Shown: positions 1 through 9,790, counted from the first letter of the stretch. The stretch: 10,376 nucleotides of DNA from GCA-2699445 sp032127075 (GCA_032127075.1 JAQAZZ010000134.1:1-10376); one strand, 5' to 3'. Translations and numbers: made by a program. Notes: generated by a model from the sequence alone, not told the origin.

Positions 1-25
1 CATAGCGCGGCGTGGGGAGGACCTT

Positions 26-1177
26 GTGGCCGCTCCCCAGAACTACCCGGCAGTGATCAAAGTCGTCGGCATCGGCGGAGGCGGCGTCAACGCCGTCAAC
101 CGGATGATCGAGTACGGCCTGAAGGGCGTCGAGTTCATCGCCATCAACACCGATGCGCAGGCGCTGCTCATGAGCGATGCCGACGTCAAGCTCGACATCG
201 GCCGCGACCTGACCCGGGGGCTGGGCGCAGGGGCGAATCCGGATGTGGGCCGCCAGGCAGCAGATGACCACGCCGACGAGATCGAAGAGGTGCTCAAGGG
301 CGCCGACATGGTGTTCGTGACCGCCGGCGAGGGCGGCGGTACCGGTACCGGCGGTGCACCGGTCGTGGCGCGCATAGCCCGCGGACTCGGCGCGCTGACC
401 ATCGGCGTCGTGACCCGCCCGTTCGGTTTCGAGGGGCGGCGCCGCGGATCGCAGGCGGATTCGGGTATCGAATCGCTGCGCGGCGAGGTCGACACACTCA
501 TCGTGATCCCCAACGATCGACTGCTCTCGCTTACCGACCGGCAGATCAGCATCATCGATGCGTTCCGCCAGGCGGACCACGTCCTGCTGCAGGGTGTGTC
601 GGGCATCACCGATCTGATCACCACGCCGGGGCTGATCAACCTCGACTTCGCCGACGTCAAGAGCGTCATGCAGGGAGCCGGTTCGGCGTTGATGGGCATC
701 GGATCATCCCGGGGTGAGGATCGGGCGATCGCCGCCGCGGAGGGGGCCATCAACAGCCCGCTGCTGGAGGCCAGCATCGACGGAGCCCACGGCGTCTTGA
801 TGTCCATCGCCGGCGGCAGCGATCTGGGCCTGTTCGAGATCAACGAGGCAGCCCGCCTGGTCTCGGAGGCGGCCCATTCGGAGGCGAACATCATCTTCGG
901 CACGGTCATCGACGACACCCTGGGCGACGAGGTGCGGGTCACCGTCATCGCAGCGGGATTCGACGGCGGACTGCCGAAGACGCGCTCGGAGGCGGAAGCG
1001 GCCATCCGGATTCCCGAGACCGAAGTTGTGTCCGTCCGCCCCGCCTCGACGCGGCAGCATGACTCCCAGCCGACCGGCGCGGTCCAGCAGACGTACGGCA
1101 ACGGCACCCCCGTGGAGCCGAAGCGCATCGTGTTCGACGATTCCGACGACCTCGACATCCCCGACTTCCTGAAGTGA
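26..1177 (+). CDS. ftsZ: Cell division protein FtsZ
   Basis: Tubulin-like GTPase that polymerises into the cytokinetic Z-ring at mid-cell. The 383-residue product has the N-terminal glycine-rich GIGGGGVNAVNRM segment (residues 15-27), the tubulin/FtsZ signature GGGTGTGG (103-110), the NDRLL segment (163-167), and the catalytic T7 loop NLDFADVKSVM (205-215). After a variable linker (about 320-370) it ends in the conserved tail DLDIPDFLK, which binds partners such as SepF. The length is normal for an actinobacterial FtsZ with a short linker. The start is GTG at 26, placed 4 nt after a strong GGGGAGGA ribosome binding site at 14-21; no in-frame ATG precedes it. Only 25 bp upstream are visible, so the promoter and the usual ftsQ neighbour lie outside. 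The stop overlaps pgeF, which suggests translational coupling. Confidence 0.99.
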   Translation: MAAPQNYPAVIKVVGIGGGGVNAVNRMIEYGLKGVEFIAINTDAQALLMSDADVKLDIGRDLTRGLGAGANPDVGRQAADDHADEIEEVLKGADMVFVTAGEGGGTGTGGAPVVARIARGLGALTIGVVTRPFGFEGRRRGSQADSGIESLRGEVDTLIVIPNDRLLSLTDRQISIIDAFRQADHVLLQGVSGITDLITTPGLINLDFADVKSVMQGAGSALMGIGSSRGEDRAIAAAEGAINSPLLEASIDGAHGVLMSIAGGSDLGLFEINEAARLVSEAAHSEANIIFGTVIDDTLGDEVRVTVIAAGFDGGLPKTRSEAEAAIRIPETEVVSVRPASTRQHDSQPTGAVQQTYGNGTPVEPKRIVFDDSDDLDIPDFLK

Positions 1178-1911
1178 CACACCCCGGGGCCCGCCATGGG
1201 GCTCCCGCGGGGGTGCGCTGGCGGTTCTCGCGCCGGTCTGGAGGGGTCAGCAGCGGCCGGTATGCGTCGCTGAACCTCGCCGACCATGTGGGGGACGATG
1301 CGGTCGCGGTGGGGCGCAACCGCGCGATCCTGGCCGACCAGCTGGCTCTGCCGCAGGACCGCGTGGCGATCATGCAGGCGGCCCACGGCCGCGATGTCGC
1401 CGTGGTCGCCGAGGCAGGGGTGGTTCCTGGCGTAGACGGACTGGTGACTGCCACTCCCGGCCTGGGGTTGCTGGCGCTGGCGGCGGACTGTGCCACCGTG
1501 GCCCTCGCCGATCCCGGGGCGGGGGTGATCGGGGCGGTGCACTCGGGTTGGCGCGGGGTTGCGGCGAACGCGGTGGGTGCGGTGGTGGATCGGATGGTCG
1601 AGCAGGGGGCGGACCGGCAGCGGATCTCAGCGGCAATCGGGCCGGTGATCTGCCCTGGGTGCTACGAGGTGTCGGAACAAGTGCGTGACGAGGTTGGCGC
1701 CGCGGCCGTCGAGGCCCGCGCCGAAACGCGGCACGGCACCCCGGCTGTGGCACTGCAGGCGGGTATCGCGCAGCAACTGCGCGCCCATGGCATAACCGAC
1801 ATGGATGTTGACCATGAGTGCACGTTCGAGTCGCAGACCTTGTTCTCCTATCGCCGAGACGGTGTGACCGGGCGGCACGGGATGTTGATCGTGCTCGACG
1901 GGGAGGGCTGA
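1174..1911 (+). CDS. pgeF: Peptidoglycan editing factor PgeF (YfiH/laccase-domain protein)
   Basis: Member of the YfiH/Cu-oxidase_4 (polyphenol oxidase-like, purine nucleoside phosphorylase) family. In E. coli this protein removes wrongly incorporated L-Ser from UDP-MurNAc precursors; some relatives act on nucleosides. The expected metal-site residues are visible: H71 in QAAHGRD, C106 in ADCATVALADP, and H123 in the hallmark AVHSGWRG. The IGP..C..CYEVSEQV segment and the C-terminal SYRRDGVTGRHG motif also fit. Length (245 aa) is normal. The first possible start is GTG 1174, overlapping the ftsZ stop as GTGA; a second in-frame GTG at 1213 would remove 13 poorly conserved-looking residues, and neither has a clear ribosome binding site, so the start is uncertain. 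A position directly after ftsZ is standard in actinobacteria and suits a role in wall synthesis at the septum. Confidence 0.93.
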   Translation: MTHPGARHGAPAGVRWRFSRRSGGVSSGRYASLNLADHVGDDAVAVGRNRAILADQLALPQDRVAIMQAAHGRDVAVVAEAGVVPGVDGLVTATPGLGLLALAADCATVALADPGAGVIGAVHSGWRGVAANAVGAVVDRMVEQGADRQRISAAIGPVICPGCYEVSEQVRDEVGAAAVEARAETRHGTPAVALQAGIAQQLRAHGITDMDVDHECTFESQTLFSYRRDGVTGRHGMLIVLDGEG

Positions 1912-1912
1912 G

Positions 1913-2608
1913 ATGGAGCGCCGCGACGAAGTGCGCCGGAACATCGCCGCCGTCCGAGAGCGGATCACAAGCGCCTGCGCGGCGGCGGGCCGCGATCCGG
2001 ACAGTGTCACGCTGATCGTCGTCACCAAGACCTACCCGGCCGCCGACGTGCGGATCCTCGCCGAGCTAGGGGTGGGCGACGTCGGGGAGAACCGCGAGCC
2101 GGAGAGCAGCCGCAAGCACGACGAATGCTCCGATCTGCCGCTGACGTGGCATTTCATCGGCCAGTTGCAGCGAAACAAGGCGGGCCGGGTCGCACGCTAC
2201 GCCGACTGCGTGCATTCGCTGGACCGGCCGGAGATTGTGTCGGCGCTGGACCGTGGGGCGCTGCAGTCGGGCAGGACGCTGCGGTGTTTCGTCCAGGTGG
2301 ATCTGAGCGAGGGGGCCGCGGGCCGCGGCGGCGCAGCCCCGCAGGACGTTCTCGCGCTGTGCGCGCAGATCGATCGGGCCGAGGCCTTGGAGTTGGTCGG
2401 GCTGATGGCAGTGGCCCCGCTGGACCGGGATCCGGCAGCGGCGTTCGACGCCCTGGCGCAGTTGCGCGGCAGGGTCATTTCGGAGTTTCCGGCGGCGGGG
2501 TTGCTGTCCGCCGGGATGAGTGGCGACCTGGAAGAGGCCGTGGCGGTCGGCGCGACACACGTGCGCGTCGGCAGTGCGGTGCTGGGGGTGCGCCAGAATG
2601 TCAGGTAA
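1913..2608 (+). CDS. YggS/PLPBP family pyridoxal phosphate homeostasis protein
   Basis: Cytosolic, monomeric fold-III PLP-binding protein of the YggS/YlmE/PROSC family. Members buffer free PLP and influence amino-acid and keto-acid pools; no catalytic reaction is firmly known. The PLP lysine is K39 in the strand LIVVTKTYP. Also visible are GENR (58-61), HFIGQLQRNK (80-89), the phosphate-loop region SAGMSGDLEEAV (199-210), and RVGSAVLG (218-225) near the C-terminus. At 231 residues the length is normal. The ATG at 1913 lies one base after the pgeF stop, with GGGAGGG at 1901-1907 as ribosome binding site, so it is co-transcribed with ftsZ-pgeF. The segment after GENR reads REPESSRK rather than the common VQE..K; this is a mild deviation and does not suggest loss of function. 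Confidence 0.95.
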   Translation: MERRDEVRRNIAAVRERITSACAAAGRDPDSVTLIVVTKTYPAADVRILAELGVGDVGENREPESSRKHDECSDLPLTWHFIGQLQRNKAGRVARYADCVHSLDRPEIVSALDRGALQSGRTLRCFVQVDLSEGAAGRGGAAPQDVLALCAQIDRAEALELVGLMAVAPLDRDPAAAFDALAQLRGRVISEFPAAGLLSAGMSGDLEEAVAVGATHVRVGSAVLGVRQNVR

Positions 2609-2613
2609 CGTCG

Positions 2614-2658
2614 GGCTGCGGGTATCGTCTCGCAGCCTCCGGCAGTCGGGGACTGCCG
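2614..2658 (+). other. Two tandem hairpins between yggS and sepF
   Basis: Two inverted repeats sit back to back in the 93-bp gap. The first pairs GGCTGCG (2614-2620) with CGCAGCC (2631-2637) over a 10-nt loop. The second pairs CGGCAGTC (2640-2647) perfectly with GACTGCCG (2651-2658) over a GGG loop. No T-run follows, so a classical intrinsic terminator is unlikely. They could reduce read-through, protect an mRNA end or space the two cistrons. The structures are seen; any role is inferred. Confidence 0.5.
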
Positions 2659-2701
2659 AGGGGATAACCCGGCGCCTCACTTCCCCGTACGAGGAGCGGA
2701 C

Positions 2702-3220
2702 ATGGCACAAGCGATGAAGCGACTAGGTGTTTATCTCGGCCTGGTCGAGGATGATCCCCACTACGCACAGCAGGCCTCGCAGGGCCGCTTGTCGACCGCG
2801 GGGGTGAACCCGGGCGGATCGGCGACGCCGTCGACGCACGAGCGCAGCACCGCGTCGGTGGCGACCCTTGACCGGCCGAAGGGCGGTCACGAGACCCGGG
2901 CGCGCCGGTCTGAGCCGCCGGTGCCGCAGCCGGCGGTGGATCCGTATTCGATCCACACCATCCACCCGCGGTCGTACAACGATGCCCGCCGCATCGGCGA
3001 GGAGTACCGGGCTGGCGCTCCGGTGATCATGAACCTGACGGACATGGACGACTCCGACGCCAAGCGGATCATCGACTTCGGGGCAGGCCTGGTCTTCGCC
3101 ATGCACGGCACGATGGAGAAGATCACGGCGAAGGTCTTCCTGCTCTCGCCGGCCAATGTCGACGTTCGCGACGCGCCCGCGGTGCAGCAGGCGCGCGACG
3201 GCTTCTTCAACCAGAGCTGA
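2702..3220 (+). CDS. sepF: Cell division protein SepF
   Basis: SepF links FtsZ to the membrane and is the main Z-ring anchor in actinobacteria, which lack FtsA. The N-terminus MAQAMKRLGVYLGL is a short amphipathic membrane-targeting helix. A disordered Pro/Ser/Arg-rich linker covers about residues 20-80. The globular FtsZ-binding, dimer-forming core runs from about 83 to 152 with the typical segments HPRSYNDARRIGEEYR, VIMNLTDMDDSDAKRIIDF and GLVFAMHGTMEKI. Length (172 aa) is typical. The start is ATG 2702 with GAGGAG just upstream at 2691-2696; M5 is an alternative with weaker support. It is the fourth gene of the division cluster and is separated from yggS by 93 bp that hold two hairpins, so it may be partly expressed on its own. 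Confidence 0.97.
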   Translation: MAQAMKRLGVYLGLVEDDPHYAQQASQGRLSTAGVNPGGSATPSTHERSTASVATLDRPKGGHETRARRSEPPVPQPAVDPYSIHTIHPRSYNDARRIGEEYRAGAPVIMNLTDMDDSDAKRIIDFGAGLVFAMHGTMEKITAKVFLLSPANVDVRDAPAVQQARDGFFNQS

Positions 3221-3233
3221 ACGAAGCAAGCCG

Positions 3234-3518
3234 GTGATCTTCGGGCTCCTCGCGACGCTGCTGTGGATCTACTGGCTGATCCTCATCGGCCGGTTGATCT
3301 TCGATTGGGTGCAGGTCTTCGCACGTGATTGGCGTCCCCGGGGACCGTTGCTGCTCATCGCAGAGGCCATCTACACCGTCACCGACCCGCCGTTGAACTT
3401 CCTGCGCCGCTTCATCCCGCCGCTGCGGCTCGGTCAGATCTCCCTGGACCTGAGCTTCCTCGTACTGATCCTCGCCGTCGGCATCGGAGTGTCGATCCTG
3501 TCCGGGCTGGGCGCCTGA
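3234..3518 (+). CDS. YggT family small membrane protein
   Basis: Small integral membrane protein of the YggT family (YlmG in Bacillus and plastids), linked by context and by work on homologues to division or membrane-complex assembly; its molecular activity is not settled. I choose the GTG at 3234, giving 94 residues, because it lies 13 bp after the sepF stop and starts directly at the first membrane helix. A longer reading frame from 3156 would run backwards into sepF and add a non-conserved Arg/Ser-rich leader. Two transmembrane segments are visible, about residues 1-24 and 72-92. Between them lies the family-typical segment TDPPLNFLRRFIPP (50-63). The ribosome binding site is weak (GAAGCAAG), consistent with coupling to sepF. 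In most actinobacteria divIVA follows; here it does not. Confidence 0.88.
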   Translation: MIFGLLATLLWIYWLILIGRLIFDWVQVFARDWRPRGPLLLIAEAIYTVTDPPLNFLRRFIPPLRLGQISLDLSFLVLILAVGIGVSILSGLGA

Positions 3519-3531
3519 CCCGCCACTCATC

Positions 3532-3591
3532 TGCCCCAAAATGGCCCCGAATTGCCCCCGACACGCCGGGCTCAGGGGCCATCTTGGGGCA
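3532..3591. repeat. 60-bp palindromic element, copy A
   Basis: Imperfect palindrome with 17-nt arms at 3532-3548 (TGCCCCAAAATGGCCCC) and 3575-3591, pairing at 16 of 17 positions around a 26-nt centre. It lies between the convergent ends of yggT (+) and the nuclease-like gene (-), so it could act as a bidirectional terminator, although no T-run follows. A second copy of exactly the same length lies at 4699-4758; by eye the two match without gaps at 50 of 60 positions, and the similarity includes the centre (AATTGC, ACACGCCG). That shared centre points to a dispersed repeat family rather than two unrelated terminators. No terminal duplication is evident. Confidence 0.85.
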
Positions 3592-3631
3592 GGGCTAGGT
3601 GGTGTGGACTGCGCCCAGCGGGCGGTGTCGA

Positions 3632-4606
3632 TCACCGCAACGCCGATGTGAGCCGCTGCGTGATCACACCTGGGCTGTCCGAGGCTTCGCGACCGGTCCA
3701 GCGCACGACGGTCCAACCGGCGCGCCGCAGCGAGTCCTCCCGCGCCTTCTCGGCAAGGAGGACCTCCCCGTGGGTGTACTTCGTGAGTCCGTCCACTTCG
3801 GCGACGACCCACTGCTCCTCCCACACCAAGTCGCCGTAGTAGGTCTGTCCCTCTGCGCCGTGGATCAACCCACCGACGGTCGGTGGGGGCAGCCCAGCCC
3901 GGATCACCACCGCCCGCGAACGTGATTCGGCTGGAGACTCAGCGGCAGGATCTGCCCGCTGCAGGACCGACATCGCCCTGGCATGGTTGTCCGGGTCGGC
4001 CCAACGCGCGGCGTCGGCCACGAGTTGCGCCCTTGCCCATTCGCGATGATCTTCGCTCCGCAGCTGGGCGCGGGACAGATCGGGCCGCAGTCGCTCGGCC
4101 ACTGCGTCGGCGACGACGAGCGCCTCATCCAGGGTGCGCGAGGCCGCCAGTTCGTAGGCCGTGCGGGTCATCCCGGTGACGGGGCCCCAGGGAGTCCGGA
4201 TCTCATGGTCCGGATCTCGTGGGATATCGAGGTTGAGGATGCCGCGCCGCTGCCGTGTTCGCGTCCCCGGGTTCGAGACAACGACGAGCCGGGAGCGCCA
4301 TGGCGTTGGCCGCGGGTTGGGCAGGCCGAGGGCGGCAGCGGCGGACTCGTGGGAACCGGCCGCGTTCCAGCGCCGGGATAGGGCAGCGGCGACTCGGGAG
4401 AGGTAGTCCGCCCGATCAGTGACGGACGACCCTGTCGCCGCGTAGCAGTCATGGCGCAAATGGTCGATGGACCCTTGCTCGACTGCCTGGCGCAGTTCCT
4501 TGCGGGACACGCCGAGCGCTTCGGACTGCCGCAGGGTGAAGGGATACGGACCGAATCTGGCGACCAGGACCACGGCGGCGTCGCTGGCTTTGGGCGAGGT
4601 GGGCAT
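3632..4606 (-). CDS. AbiEi-like winged-helix protein fused to a DUF559/Vsr-like PD-(D/E)XK nuclease domain
   Basis: The 324-residue protein resembles a common actinobacterial family annotated as type IV toxin-antitoxin AbiEi-domain or DUF559 protein. Residues about 8-60 look like the AbiEi-type winged-helix N-terminus (FTLRQSEALGVSRKELRQAV, then a conserved-looking RHDCYAA). The middle (about 65-200) fits the usual antitoxin-like spacer. The C-terminal part (about 222-310) has the Vsr/DUF559 nuclease pattern: E227 in SPAESRSR, D259 in YGDLVW, then E270 and D272 in VVAEVDG, a downstream K-rich helix and a closing GWTVVRWT strand. The active-site residues seem intact. The start is ATG 4606 with AGGGTGAG just upstream. 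It stands alone with no AbiEii-like toxin next to it and is bracketed by two related palindromes. Function is unknown; a DNA-binding nuclease, regulator or defence role are all possible. Confidence 0.8.
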   Translation of the reverse strand: MPTSPKASDAAVVLVARFGPYPFTLRQSEALGVSRKELRQAVEQGSIDHLRHDCYAATGSSVTDRADYLSRVAAALSRRWNAAGSHESAAAALGLPNPRPTPWRSRLVVVSNPGTRTRQRRGILNLDIPRDPDHEIRTPWGPVTGMTRTAYELAASRTLDEALVVADAVAERLRPDLSRAQLRSEDHREWARAQLVADAARWADPDNHARAMSVLQRADPAAESPAESRSRAVVIRAGLPPPTVGGLIHGAEGQTYYGDLVWEEQWVVAEVDGLTKYTHGEVLLAEKAREDSLRRAGWTVVRWTGREASDSPGVITQRLTSALR

Positions 4607-4698
4607 GGCTCACCCTGCAGTGCGTCCGCAACTCGATCCACCCGCCCGAGCCCAATTGTGGACAACTGACGGCCCTCCCTCCCTGCCCTCTCAGCTCT

Positions 4699-4758
4699 TG
4701 CCCCAAAGTGGCCCCCAATTGCGCCCAACACGCCGCCCAGAGGGGCCAGTTTGGGGCA
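4699..4758. repeat. 60-bp palindromic element, copy B
   Basis: Second copy of the element at 3532-3591. The arms are 4699-4715 (TGCCCCAAAGTGGCCCC) and 4742-4758, pairing at 16 of 17 positions around a 26-nt centre that shares AATTGC and ACACGCCG with copy A. It lies downstream of ileS (minus strand, ending at 4796) and upstream of the nuclease-like gene, so it may serve as the ileS terminator. The 189-bp gap 4607-4795 holds no other feature I can support. Confidence 0.85.
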
Positions 4759-4795
4759 GAGCGAGGGGGAGGAGCCCTGGCGGCGGGGGGTCGCC

Positions 4796-7984
<3,189 letters not shown>

Positions 7985-8220
7985 GAACCCTCCGCGGGAG
8001 CATTCCGGTGAAGGGACGAGGGAGGCGCTCTGCCCACCCCGCGGTACCACCCCTCTTGCCGCGCATGCGACCGCTCGAGTTCGGCACCGCCGCCGGTTCT
8101 ACTGGGCCAACGGCCGTTCTTCCGGCTACTCAGGGGTGATGTCGCTGCGCGATGGCTGCCGGACTTCCACCAACTCCGGTCGCTTCTCAGCCACTGGTCG
8201 CGCCGCGCGCGTCCCCATCG
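7985..8220 (-). ncRNA. T-box riboswitch of ileS, translational type
   Basis: This leader senses uncharged tRNA-Ile. Reading the minus strand, stem I starts near 8216 (GGGG pairing with CCCC at 8136-8133) and continues with GCGCGA (8203-8198) paired to TCGCGC (8152-8147) and TGGCTG (8193-8188) paired to CAGCCA (8158-8153). The specifier codon ATC (Ile) is at 8140-8138, followed by the usual purine. The T-box motif AGGGGTGGTACCGCGG runs from 8054 to 8039; its TGGT would bind the tRNA acceptor end. CCCTTC at 8015-8010 can pair with the Shine-Dalgarno GGAGGG (7993-7988), while the overlapping TCCCT (8016-8012) can pair with AGGGG of the T-box. The two states exclude each other and no terminator is present, so control is at translation, as known for mycobacterial and nocardial ileS. 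Confidence 0.92.
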
Positions 8221-8238
8221 ACGTCATGCGGTGCTGCC

Positions 8239-8244
8239 ATGTTA
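8239..8244 (-). promoter_or_regulatory. Candidate -10 element for the ileS T-box transcript
   Basis: On the minus strand TAACAT (8244-8239) matches the actinobacterial TANNNT -10 pattern. It would place the transcript start near 8232, about 15 nt before stem I of the T-box. No good -35 box is visible at the usual distance, which is common for housekeeping promoters in this phylum. This is inferred from position and sequence only. Confidence 0.4.
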
Positions 8245-8351
8245 CGGCAACCGCTGCGGGTGGGCGGAATTCGCATCGGAGTGCGCGATCGGCCTGCTTC
8301 AGCCGGTGTTGTTGCGTAGTTTCAGCACAGATGTCGTGAAAGGACACCCCT

Positions 8352-9731
8352 ATGAAGAAAGTGACGCTGCTCGGCTTCGCCGGCGCGCTTCTGATCGGCT
8401 CCGGTCTCGCCGGGGCTCCGGCCCAGGCGAAGGATCCCGTCAGCGATCAATTCCCGCAGGAGGCCAAGAAGATAGCCAAGTGGGAGCGGATGTGGTTCCG
8501 CGGCGGTGGGACACCCTCGGGGACCCAGTTGGATCAGCCCTGGACCCCGCCGACGGTCTCGGAGATGAAGACCAAGGCGCCGGCTGCCGGGTCGATCGGC
8601 ATGTTCAACCCGTTCTGGTTCAGCGGGGACTGGCCCGCCCTGCCAGCGGTGCCACCGTTCATCACTGAGGCGCAGCCCGCGGTGGCGGGTGTCGACGTGC
8701 CGAAGGATTTCGGTGACGCCAAGATTCCGGTGTACATCTGGTACAACACCAACCCTCTCATCGCCAGCGATTCTCCGGACGGCAAGCCACCCCTCTTGGG
8801 CATCCCGCTGCCGGGCTGGAACGCGGCGGTGGCGACGACCCCGGTTCCCAAGTGGATCGCCACTGACAAGACCACGGAGTACAAGGCCTGGGCCGCGGCC
8901 CGGGGCGGCGGGCCGATCATGGTGGCGCACCGCGGCGGCGGCGATGTGGGCGAGGTCGTGTCTGACACTCCGGAGAATTCGCTGGCAGCGTTCCGCCGGG
9001 CTGTGACCGACGGTGCGGGGGTCTTGGAGAGCGATGTGCAGTGGACCAAGCCGGAGGGTGGGGAGAAGATCGGTGTCCCCGTGCTGATGCACGACCAGTG
9101 GATCAACCGCACCCTGACGTGCAAGCCCACCGCCACGAGTTGCACCAATCCCGTCTGGCCCAACCCCACCGACGCTCAGAAGATTCAGGTCACCGGCCTG
9201 ACCAAGACGCAATTGGACCAGTACCAGCTGTCCAACGGGGAGAATGTGCCGACGCTGGAGGATCTCCTCCGCCTTGCCGCCGATGCGAAGGTCGCTGTCC
9301 TGCCGGAGATCAAGAACTGGAGCGTCCCGGCGGCTGGGCTGAAGCAGGAGCTGAAGGACTACATAGAGCAGATCTTCGAAGCCAAGGGTATTTCCGACGT
9401 GATCATCGGCAGCTTCGATCCGAGCGTCCTGCAGTACTTCGAGGATCAGGGAAGTCTGGTCAAGCAGAAGGCCAAGTGCGCCAAGCCGCCGAAGAAGTTG
9501 AAGAGGGGCAAGACCACCGTCCTGCTGAAGAAGAAGTGCAAGACAAACGCCAGCAAGAAGGTGAAGGTCTCCCTCAAGGCCAAGAACAAGGTAGCCAAGC
9601 TCGTCAAGGGCAACAACGGCAAGCGCAGCGCGAAGGTGATGAAGCCGGGCAAGGTCAAGGTTGTCTACCAAGCCAAGGACTCTCGCGGCTACACCAGCTA
9701 CAAGACGAAGAAGGCCTACCGCGTCAAGTAG
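8352..9731 (+). CDS. Secreted glycerophosphodiester phosphodiesterase-like protein with basic C-terminal domain
   Basis: The 459-residue protein starts with a clear signal peptide (cleavage likely after AQA, residue 26). Residues 27-185 form an aromatic/Pro-rich region I do not recognise. A GDPD domain follows: HRGG (193-196), PEN (207-209), ESD (226-228), HD (247-248), and PEIK (318-321), matching the metal and catalytic residues that hydrolyse glycerophosphodiesters to glycerol 3-phosphate and an alcohol. After the strand VIIGSFDPSVLQYF (350-363) the usual last three barrel strands, including the WTVN-type segment, are missing. Instead a Lys-rich tail (about 370-459, with C376 and C396, and YTSYKTKKAYRVK at the end) follows. 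The four cysteines (257, 264, 376, 396) could form disulphides. ATG 8352 has GAAAGGA 7 nt upstream. Monocistronic and divergent from ileS; a weak TAGTTT at 8317-8322 may be its -10. Confidence 0.85.
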   Translation: MKKVTLLGFAGALLIGSGLAGAPAQAKDPVSDQFPQEAKKIAKWERMWFRGGGTPSGTQLDQPWTPPTVSEMKTKAPAAGSIGMFNPFWFSGDWPALPAVPPFITEAQPAVAGVDVPKDFGDAKIPVYIWYNTNPLIASDSPDGKPPLLGIPLPGWNAAVATTPVPKWIATDKTTEYKAWAAARGGGPIMVAHRGGGDVGEVVSDTPENSLAAFRRAVTDGAGVLESDVQWTKPEGGEKIGVPVLMHDQWINRTLTCKPTATSCTNPVWPNPTDAQKIQVTGLTKTQLDQYQLSNGENVPTLEDLLRLAADAKVAVLPEIKNWSVPAAGLKQELKDYIEQIFEAKGISDVIIGSFDPSVLQYFEDQGSLVKQKAKCAKPPKKLKRGKTTVLLKKKCKTNASKKVKVSLKAKNKVAKLVKGNNGKRSAKVMKPGKVKVVYQAKDSRGYTSYKTKKAYRVK

Positions 9732-9756
9732 GCGACATCGTCCCCCGCTGTTCGAC

Positions 9757-9790
9757 GGGAAGGGGCTGCCGCACCCGGCCGCCCCTTCCC
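9757..9790 (+). terminator. Terminator hairpin after the GDPD-like gene
   Basis: GGGAAGGGGC (9757-9766) pairs perfectly with GCCCCTTCCC (9781-9790) around a 14-nt loop, starting 25 bp after the GDPD stop. No T-run follows, which is usual for high-GC actinobacteria. It separates the GDPD gene from the TraR-like gene. Confidence 0.75.

Noticed and set aside
43..1542. A 499-codon open frame on the minus strand opposite ftsZ and pgeF
   Set aside because: High-GC shadow frame: composition is Pro/Ser/Arg-rich without recognisable domains, and the plus strand codes unmistakably for FtsZ and PgeF.
3156..3233. A longer YggT starting inside sepF at 3156
   Set aside because: It would add an Arg/Ser-rich leader before a membrane helix and overlap sepF by 65 bp; the GTG at 3234 fits the family length.
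7985..8050. An N-terminal extension of IleS starting at GTG 8050
   Set aside because: The extra 22 codons lie inside the T-box and expression segment, and conserved IleS sequence starts at the ATG at 7984 behind GGAGGG.
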